From contig NC_133390.1 of the NCBI RefSeq assembly GCF_047511655.1, forward strand, positions 161,670,583-161,734,582: a stretch of DNA of 64,000 nt, written 5' to 3'. How positions within the stretch are numbered: position 1 is the stretch's first letter; each line of letters begins with the position of its first letter. This document shows, one piece after another, positions 57,016-64,000 of this stretch. The position numbers and the translations under genes are program-made. The notes beneath the pieces are model-generated. The model ran no database searches and had not been told where the DNA came from. It saw only the letters and a program-made list of their open reading frames with translations. The DNA comes from Castor canadensis (Eukaryota; Chordata; Mammalia; Rodentia; Castoridae).

Positions 57016-59190
57016 TCCCCCTGTCTGAATTCAGATTAACCCCTGACTGCTGTTATGGAAAAGGGGCCATGACCATTCTAGCTGCTTCTATGCTAGAACA
57101 CTATGCTTCTAGTCTAGGGTTCCTCCTCCAAGGGTTGGTCTAAGAGACCTCCACAGAAACGTGGTGGAAGGAGTCATGGCTGATTCCACCACCATTCGGA
57201 GTTTCATTGATTCTAGGTAAAGAGCCAAATTCTACAATTAGATTTAGTAAACAAGGACCAAAAATAAGGAGCAAAATAACTATAATGAGACCCAAGAAGT
57301 ATTATCTGCTTCTTTGCTTACAGGCAAAAATACTGACTATGGATGGAGCCAGCTGCCTTGGACGTTTCCAGCTTGTTCCTTAAGTTTATCTAATATGCAT
57401 ATGTTAGCCCTGATTTGTTCCAAGTTCTCCTCTACTACTCTGGATGTGTTGATATACAGGCAACATGTTTCATCTAGTGCAGTACATAGACCTCCTGCAG
57501 CTATAATGAGGTTATCTAGTCCTAGTATTGTTTCAGCCAGAAAACTTAGACCCTGTTATTGAGCCTCAAGTGCGGTTACCTTCCAGGTTTCACAGACCAT
57601 TATACTCAAGTTTAACACAGATTTCTCTAACATGGGGATTCCAATGAACCAGAAGATGCCCCCATAAAGAGCATGTCCTCTACTGGGGTTTTCCAGGATA
57701 GGATTATTTATGGCCATGGCCTCCTCGGTCCTTAACATTAAGGTTAGTTTCCAGAAGGCCTCTGTGCTTTCTGGACTTAATTAATTCTATGCAGAGTAAG
57801 TAATTGTTCTAAGAAGGAGCCAGAATTAGGAATTGACCCTGAGACTGCCATTTCGCGAACCCCATAACAGACAATGTCTGGGAGAGTGGCTACTACTGCA
57901 CAGGTGTCTCTCCAGAATTTAAGAAGGATGAAATACATGTGTTTCCTACAGAGAAAACAGAATCCCGTTCCTCTCAGATCCACCTCAGTGGTTGCTCCAA
58001 TTACCCAAGCTTGTGTTAACCTGGGTTAATGAATAAATCTTCAGTATCTTCTATATGCTCCCAGTCAGGCGATACTTTTTTTCCCCAACCCATAATAATC
58101 GTCTATACAAAAGGGGGAGAAATTCTTACGCGTGGTGATCCAAATGCTGACTGTGGCATAACATGTTTCTAAAAATTAGTTGAATAACGTTATTTTTAGG
58201 TGCCTGGGGTTACTGATTTTGATGTGTGAGGTTGAAAAGTGATCCAGTGGATTGGCCAATTTCAACAAATCTCCCTCCCGGAGAAAAGCTGATGGGGAAA
58301 AAGGTCTCATTGGGTTAGGTTTTAGAGGTATTTCATGTATTCCCTCCCCAGAAAAGGTCTATCTTGGAGTAAAAGACATTTTCTTTTGGGCTGGTATTTT
58401 TGAGGGTCCATTTTGTTGTTGTTGTTGTTTTTTAAACCAAAGTATAGTTGCAGAAAGACATGTTGAGGAAACACAGAGTCCTTCCAAAAAATTCTCCCTT
58501 GATTAGAAAAACATAAACAAGGTAAGCCCTCTAGCCTCCATGCTCGTGCAAACGGCATAAGGGTACTGAGATGTTCCCCCGGTGGTATAGGGTAAGATGT
58601 TAAATCCATGGTATTTAGCCTGGAGAGTCAGGTGGGTTTCAATGGAGGCGAGCAAAGTCACCAATGGTATGTTCTCAGCTTCCCTCCCCAATCTGGGACA
58701 CACCCAGCAATCTGCTTATTTGTTACTTGGGAGAGTTTTGATAGAGCAGGCGCCAGGGATGGGGATAAGGAGAAAAAACAGCATCCTGAGTTAACAGGAA
58801 GAGCACGAGAATTGTGAAGTAGTTCATCTTAGCCTGATGAGGGTCTACAAGAAGCTTACTGCCAGCAGTGACTGAGTCTCTCTGGGACAGTCCAGTGGGG
58901 TGGGGTGGGGGCGTTACAGAATATAGTCCTATTCCAAAAATAATTACAGCAGTTCCAAAAAACAACGAAAGCCCAGAGGAGTCGAGGCCCTTTGGCAGAG
59001 CAGTTCGAGATCTTTCAGAGGTTCACGGGAGGAGGAATAAGGAATTGGCTCAGATTCCGGTTCCGCGTCCTCCTGGTGCAAAGGCTTGACTCGAGAGTGG
59101 TGGACCCAGGAGTCAATGCCGTTCTCCGGAACAAAAGAACCCCAGGAGGCCCACGGCGGAACCGAGCCCCTCTGTCCCCTCTGGCCTCTT
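56572..59190 (-). mobile_element. Class I endogenous retrovirus fossil (integrase end, env, 3' LTR)
   Basis: A minus-strand gammaretrovirus-like element in the first intron of the snoRNA host gene. From its 5' side it shows the C-terminal part of integrase (WVHHSRVKP motif, about 59000-59160). Next comes an env region (about 57270-58827) starting with a hydrophobic leader, with a surface part and a transmembrane part. The latter carries the CX6CC-type motif CTALDETCC. A purine tract follows (about 57016-57025), then the LTR. Everything upstream of the integrase end is absent. The reading frames are broken in several places, so it is an inactive fossil. Exact family and age need comparison, as a single LTR gives no internal clock. 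Confidence 0.75.
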
Positions 59191-59500
59191 TCCCCTAATA
59201 GAGGGAGAGGAGAGCAGACCACGCGCCCCGCAATGGACTCACCCTGGCGCCCTGGCGCTGGGCGGTGGCTAAGACAGAGAAAACAGCTCGGTAAGATGCG
59301 AGATGTCTAGAGATTTCAGGAGCAAGAGGCAGACCGCATGGATAGACAGGAACTGAGGCCACAAGGTGAGGAACTTCCTCTGATCGCTCAGCGCGGGCGG
59401 AAATGCCGCTGAGAGCACGGGCTGCGGCCTAGAGCGGCGCATCCGCCGAGCGGAACCTGTGCTAGTCGCCTGCAGCGCCCCTGGCGGTGAGGAGGCCAAC
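59030..59500 (-). promoter_or_regulatory. SNHG17: CpG-rich promoter of the snoRNA host gene
   Basis: CpG dinucleotides are frequent here ('gagcggcgcatccgccgagc' and 'cagcgcccctggcggtg') compared with the flanks. The proximal part on the minus strand carries a pyrimidine-rich start CTGTTTTCTCTGTCTT, like the 5'-TOP starts of snoRNA host genes. A first-exon donor GGCGCCAGG|GTGAGT follows at 59242. The promoter is squeezed between the integrase end of the retroviral fossil and the upstream flank. Confidence 0.6.
59243..59290 (-). ncRNA. SNHG17: Predicted first exon of the snoRNA host gene
   Basis: On the minus strand, a TOP-like pyrimidine run near 59286-59270 is followed by CCACCGCCCAGCGCCAGG and the donor GTGAGT. 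Transcription start probably lies at the C at about 59286. The length of about 45 bases is typical of TOP-type snoRNA host first exons. Confidence 0.5.
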
Positions 59501-59691
59501 ATCTGCCAAGGAGGACTTAAAGACAATTCTCTGTAATTTGGGAAGAAACCTTCCTGCACTTGCTTTGCATTTTGTTTGTTCGAAAGGTGTCTCTTGGCCA
59601 TTGATTTGTCTTTAAACTGTAAGAATAAGTTTTCTGTGGTAGGGACTGGTACTAGGATGAGCTCTATGGAATGTATTTGGTTTGTACTTCT

Positions 59692-59782
59692 AGGGCTGGT
59701 GGAGTGGTTCAAGTGGTAGAGCACTGGCCCTGCAAGCCAGTGACCCTGAATTCAACCCTATAAAAAATTTTAAAAGAAAAAA
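59692..59782 (+). mobile_element. ID-like SINE
   Basis: Contains 'gagtggttcaagtggtagag' and an A-rich tail. Confidence 0.8.
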
Positions 59783-60925
59783 AACTTTGTCTGTCCTTTC
59801 TTCCTTTCTTCTATCCATCCCTGGGAGAAGCCCATGGGATTGAGACTGTGAGAATGTGGGGAGTCTTGGTGATAGGGAGGAATCATGGGATGCTGTGGTT
59901 GAGTAGATGTTGGCAGGAGACTCAGATGTGCACCATAGTGTCCATATAGTCCTTGCCTGCCTTCTGCCCTTGCTGTCATTCCATGTGACCCTGGCTAAGT
60001 GACCTAACTTTACCCAGATTTAGTTTCCAGACAGTTACGTTTTCCCTTCATAACTCTGCTATAAGATTTAAGTGCATTGACTTATACCAAGAGTGAGTGT
60101 AACTCAAAGTATATATTTGAGACCTGTTAGTTGCTGTATTGTTTCTGAGAAAGCCAAGGCCTCTGTCACTGTGATGTCCCTGTGGGGTTCTCTCCAGGAC
60201 AGAGGAAGTGGCCGTATTGATGTCTAAGGTAGCACTGTCCAGCCAAAATGCAATGCAAGCCATGCCTGCAATTCCATATCGCCTAAGAGTCACATTAAAA
60301 AGAGCAATTGTTTTTAATAACGTATTTTATTCAACCCAGTACTGTAAACAAAATATTGTGTCAGCATTTAACCAGTATTTTAAAATCACTAACGGGGACT
60401 TTACTATTCTTTTTCTTGTACAAAGTCCTTGGAATCTGATTTGTGTTTTACATTTACAGTACATTACAATTCAGAGTGGCCACATTTCTAGGGCTAAGGA
60501 GCCACACTTGGCTGGTGGCAGAAGTGCTCATCAGGGCAAGTCTGCAGCAATCTGTCTTTGATCAGCCTTTGGAATTAGGGAGAAAAGCAGCAGCAGGAGG
60601 CTGAGAGTGTGTGCCTCCCATAGCCTCTACCTGTGAGCCTGGAACACCATCAGAGGAGGTGGGCCTTAGACTCAGCTGGAGATTAAGGTACAGGTGTGTT
60701 CAGAAGGCTGGGAAGGGTCAGAGCCACTGTTACAATCTTTATTTTCTTTTGCATCTTATAACATCAGGGAGGGCATCTTGGCTGGTCCATTTCTGATTCC
60801 CAGTACATAGAGGAGGTGGGCTATCTAAGAAGAGTAGTTGATGCTTTTAATCATTGGTACATCAGTTAGAATGGATGTTTCAGCTGATGAACCATATGTA
60901 ATTATTATTTGGTAGGTTAAAAATG
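59783..60925. other. Intergenic sequence between two CpG promoters
   Basis: No gene recognised. The stretch at about 60220-60560 ('gcactgtccagccaaaatgc' and 'ttcagagtggccacatttct') is probably an old interspersed repeat of unknown class. Confidence 0.35.
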
Positions 60926-60929
60926 GTTG

Positions 60930-61265
60930 GAGCCAAGCATGGTGATACACAGCTATAATCCCAGCTACTCAGGAGGTGGAATTGAGAGGACTAGGGTTCA
61001 AGGCCAGCCTGGGGAAAAAGTTAGTGAGACCCCCCCCCATCTCAATGAATAAGACATAGTGGATCATGCCTGTGATCCAGCTATGGAGACAGCCATAAGT
61101 AGGAAGATAGCAGTCCCAGGCCAACCCCGGGCCAAAATGTGAGACACTACCTGAAAAATAACCTTAAAAAAAGCAAAGTAAGGACTGGGGGTGTGGCTCA
61201 AGTGGTAGAGTGCTTACCTAACAAATGCGAGACATGAGTTCAAACTCCAGAACCACCAAAAAAAA
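60930..61265 (+). mobile_element. Dimeric B1-ID SINE
   Basis: Starts 'gccaagcatggtgatacaca' and ends 'gtgtggctcaagtggtagag' with 'gttcaaactccagaaccacc'. A second B1-like part lies in the middle. Confidence 0.8.
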
Positions 61266-61639
61266 TTTTGCACGTTGGCATTTTTGAGTATAGCACCTGA
61301 TAAGGGCAGCTGCCTTCCAAATGCAGAGTTGGACCACATAAGGGCAGAAATGACTAAAAAGTGATTGCCTGTGAACCCCCTCCTCCTCTTGGAGAGATTA
61401 AGGGGGCGGGGGATTAGGAATTCTATTTCTTAGGATGCAGCAGGCTATTTGTCTCACCCTCTGAGGGGGAAGGAGGGGGGCGGAAACCTCTACATCTCAC
61501 CCCAGCTCAGTAAGGAGAGCTTCGGTGGGTCACTTGGAGCTTGGTCGTTGTCACCTACAGCTTGGGAGCACAGATGCCTGGGGCCCCTCCCTCTCCTGAG
61601 TGGAAGGTTCACAGTGTCCTTCAGCAGGTATAGGTCTGC

Positions 61640-61795
61640 GGATGAATGTGTCTGCCTCACCACTACAGAGCCAAGTGACCATGGACTGAAATGTCTGAGA
61701 CCAGGAGCTAAAATAAACCTTTTCTCTTTCGATTTTCTCAGGTATTTTGTCACAGCAAGAGAAAACTGATTAACGTAGTGGGTACCAGAGACCAG
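61640..61795 (+). mobile_element. 3' part of a MaLR-type LTR fossil
   Basis: Contains 'gaccaggagctaaaataaac' and 'tcaggtattttgtcacagca', the same LTR end type as at 3.4 and 43.7 kb. Confidence 0.6.
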
Positions 61796-61809
61796 GAACC
61801 AGGAGATTC

Positions 61810-61975
61810 TGTTCCTAATGAGGGCCCACTTCTGGGTTTATAGATTATGGCTGTCTTCTCCTTGTCCTCAAGGCTTCTACCCTCAGGATTTGATCAGATC
61901 CTAATCCCGCCATATTAGGGGTAGGGTTTCAACATATGAATTTGGGATGGATACAGCATTCACTCCATAACAATT
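61810..61975 (-). mobile_element. MLT1/MST-type LTR fragment, antisense
   Basis: The phrases 'gggtttcaacatatgaattt' and 'gcattcactccataaca' are the antisense start of a MaLR LTR. Confidence 0.55.
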
Positions 61976-62229
61976 CATATGGTGACTTAATAGATCAAAA
62001 TAGTAGTTTGCAGACTCAAAAATGTTAGTCATTAGTTGACATTGTAGTTATGCTGTCTGTGGTGTTGACAAAAGGCAGCAACATATCTCAAAGTATGATG
62101 CATTGCTCACACACTTCACGAACTTTCTATCTCCACATTAGTTCCCCTTTTGCATATACTCCTGAATAGAATGTACTAACTGCTTCCTAGTTAGCTCCTT
62201 CTTTTCCATTAGGTTTTATTTTAATTTTT

Positions 62230-62345
62230 TGTTATTGTTGCTTTTTTGTTTGGAGACAGGGTCTTCCTAGACTGGCCCCAAGCTATGATCCTCCTGCCTC
62301 CACCTCCTGAGCCCCGGGATTACAGGCTTGTGCCCCCATACCTGC
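62230..62345 (-). mobile_element. B1-like SINE, antisense
   Basis: Contains 'ggagacagggtcttcctaga' and 'ctcctgagccccgggattac'. Confidence 0.7.
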
Positions 62346-62467
62346 TGGCTTCCATCAGGCTTTAGGTTAAATGCCTTTTCTTCAGAGGAGTCCCTGCTAA
62401 CTAAACAGGCCACCACTGTTACTGTCTGCAAATCATCCTGCCTATTTCCTTTGTAGCACTTATTATT

Positions 62468-62730
62468 ACTTTTTTTTTTGCAGTCCTGGGGTTTGAATTG
62501 AGGGTCTACACCTTGAGCCACTCCACCAGCCCTTTTCTGTGATGGTTTTGTTGTTGGTGGTGGTGGTGGTTTTTTGTTTTGTTTTGTTTTGTTTTTATTT
62601 TTGTGATGGGTTTTTTGAGATAGAGTCTCACAAACTATTTGCCCAGACTGGCTTCAAACCGTGATCCTCCTGATCTCTGCCTCCTGAGTAGCTAGGATTA
62701 CAGGTGTGAGCCACCCGATGGCCAGCTATT
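62468..62730 (-). mobile_element. Dimeric SINE, antisense
   Basis: A T-run is followed by 'tcctggggtttgaattgagg', then a (TGG)n/(TTTTG)n expansion at about 62550-62600. It then runs into 'ctcctgagtagctaggatta'. The simple repeat sits between the two SINE parts. Confidence 0.75.
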
Positions 62731-62874
62731 TTTAATTATTACATTTTTGGCTTACTTGCCTATTATTCCTACTCAAGTGTAACCAACATAAAGTCAGCAA
62801 TCATGTCTGTTTTCTTCATTATATTTCCAATGCTTAGTTCAATCCTTGACATGAAGTAGTTGCTTAGAAGATTT

Positions 62875-63125
62875 TTTGGATGAATGGAAATCTAGATAAG
62901 TCGATTGATGAAAAGATGAATAGATCGATATAAAGGTACCTGGATGGATGGGTGGAATGATGGATGGACATATATTTTAATAAATAGGAGGACAAATGGC
63001 CCAATGATGAATAACTGGATGGATGGAGGAGCCCACACTTGAGAAATATCTTCTTGGTAAGTGGATCCATGGATGGGTGGTTGGAGTGATGGGCTGAAGA
63101 AGAGATGCTTGGTTGGATGGAAGTT
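62875..63125. repeat. Degenerate (GGAT)n tract
   Basis: Many GATGGATGG and TGGATGGG units with interruptions, about 250 bases. Open frames across it are repeat translations. Confidence 0.75.
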
Positions 63126-63139
63126 TGAAAATAGCGCCC

Positions 63140-63350
63140 CTGCCGGGCGCAGGTGGCTCACGCCTGTAATCCTAGCTACTCAAGAGGTAGAGATCAGAAG
63201 GATCTTGGTCCAAAGCCAGTCCGGGCAAAAGTTCACGAGACTCTCTCTCGGAAAACCCATCACAAAAATAGAGCTGGTGGAGTGGCTCGAGGTGTAGGCC
63301 CTGAGTTCAAACCCCAGCACCTCAAAAAAAACCAAAAACAAAAAAACAGC
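63140..63350 (+). mobile_element. Dimeric B1-ID SINE adjoining a CpG island
   Basis: Starts 'gccgggcgcaggtggctcac' and ends 'gagttcaaaccccagcacct' with an A-rich tail. It lies directly upstream of the CpG island. Confidence 0.85.
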
Positions 63351-63354
63351 GTCT

Positions 63355-63880
63355 CAGTTGCGTGTTCGATTTTCAGCTCAGCTCCGCCAGGGGGCGCTGC
63401 GGCGCCCCTCCCGCAGGCGGCGCGGGCGAGGGGGACGCGCGGCCAGCGAGCCACAGGGCTCAGCCCCGCGCGGAGCGCTCCTGCGCTGCGGTCTCCCGCG
63501 CGCTCCTGCACGGCTGCAACGCCCCACGCCCGCCACCGCCGCCTTCCCTCCTCGCTCCCTGGGTGAGTCACTGCGGGTCTGTGCTCGGGCGTCCTCTGCA
63601 CGGGTACACGGAAGGCCTCCAAAGCTGGTGCTGCGTCACCCTCAACCAGGGGAAACTGAGGCCGAGGGGCCAGGGTCAGCACCAGGCGAGCCCCGCCTCC
63701 CACGGGCCGTGGCCTCCCAGGACTCGCGTGTCCTCACGAAGAGACACGGGGTGGGCGGCGACCCGGGCTGAGTGGCCCCAGCGGGCTCAGGGCGCGGAGC
63801 ACCCACGGTCGGGGACCCGAGTCCTCGTGCATCCTCAGCCCGTTGTGAGTTCCTACGCAAGGTCAGTCGTTGTGCAGGTC
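63355..63880 (+). promoter_or_regulatory. CpG island with a plausible + strand first exon
   Basis: Very GC- and CpG-rich ('cgcggccagcgagccacag' and 'cgcgcggagcgctcctgcgc'). A consensus donor CCCTGG|GTGAGT lies at 63562/63563 on the + strand, so a first exon probably ends there. By human synteny the next + strand gene after SNHG17 is SNHG11, then RALGAPB. I cannot tell which from this sequence alone. Open frames over the island are GC-driven and show no known N-terminus. Confidence 0.55.
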
Positions 63881-64000
63881 CTAGGCCATTGACTACTGCT
63901 CCCTTCCAAGGCGAGCACTAAAGCCTCCATTTTGCAGACGACTTGGCTACGATTTAAGTTGACGCTCCAGGGCCCCAGGGGACAGCGACCCGACTCCTAC

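Larger units (their letters stand above)
45045..59290 (-). ncRNA. SNHG17: snoRNA host gene, probable SNHG17 orthologue
   Basis: A minus-strand spliced transcript is inferred from SNORA71-like snoRNAs, each flanked by short stretches with strong GT-AG signals. From 5' to 3' the exons are: about 59243-59290, about 56083-56139, 54669-54819, 52257-52323, 48975-49052, 45461-45558 and about 45045-45359. Each inner intron holds one snoRNA copy, the usual one-per-intron plan. The predicted exons share no long frame, consistent with a non-coding host whose spliced RNA is mainly a carrier. Synteny supports the name: human SNHG17 lies downstream of LBP on the opposite strand and hosts the SNORA71 family. 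A further weak exon may end at 54290. Exon boundaries are by eye, and those marked 'about' are least sure. Confidence 0.72.

Noticed and set aside
63362-63892. Three overlapping open frames of 137-176 codons in the CpG island
   Set aside because: GC-rich islands lack stop codons by composition. No known protein start was recognised, and the donor at 63562/63563 argues that the frame does not continue.
1-64000. CRISPR arrays, bacterial operons and plasmid or phage features
   Set aside because: The window is eukaryotic, with GT-AG introns, SINEs, L1 and CpG islands. No evenly spaced direct repeats with unique spacers were seen.

Overview
The window is mammalian nuclear DNA, almost certainly from a rodent. 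It is full of dimeric B1/ID-type SINEs: a B1-like left part ending in a tRNA-derived ID-like right part with the phrase 'gtggctcaagtggtagagc'. It also carries rodent-like L1 3' ends and MaLR LTR fossils. The exact SINE and L1 3'-UTR style looks most like Castorimorpha (beaver or relatives). That is pattern memory, not a search result.

Layout. Positions 1-20.9 kb are intergenic: MaLR LTR relics, several L1 ORF2 fragments with nested insertions, many SINEs, and stretches with no recognisable gene. Positions 21.0-41.5 kb hold a 15-exon gene of the LBP/BPI family (BPI-fold lipid/LPS-binding proteins) on the + strand. Its exons join in phase into a 501-codon protein with a signal peptide. The remarkable point is that exon 7 (31,634-31,725) has intact splice sites, intact frame and the right phases, but lies on the opposite strand. 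It is either a real local inversion that would break the gene or an assembly misorientation.

Positions 45.0-59.3 kb hold a minus-strand snoRNA host gene, inferred to be SNHG17. It carries three full-length SNORA71 (U71)-like H/ACA snoRNAs and one truncated copy. Each lies in its own intron between predicted short exons, with a CpG-rich 5'-TOP-like first exon near 59.25-59.29 kb. A broken class I endogenous retrovirus (integrase end, env, 3' LTR) fills the first intron right up to that promoter. A nested L1 abuts the truncated snoRNA copy. Positions 63.35-64.0 kb hold a second CpG island with a plausible + strand first exon, possibly SNHG11 or the next gene.

In human, BPI and LBP lie in tandem on chromosome 20q11, followed by SNHG17 (minus strand), SNHG11 and RALGAPB. 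The window matches that order. However, the BPI-fold gene here is too unlike known LBP or BPI to be a simple orthologue of either, so it is probably an additional paralogue beside LBP. All gene structures here were read by eye from frames, splice sites and remembered protein sequences. No database search or structure calculation was run.
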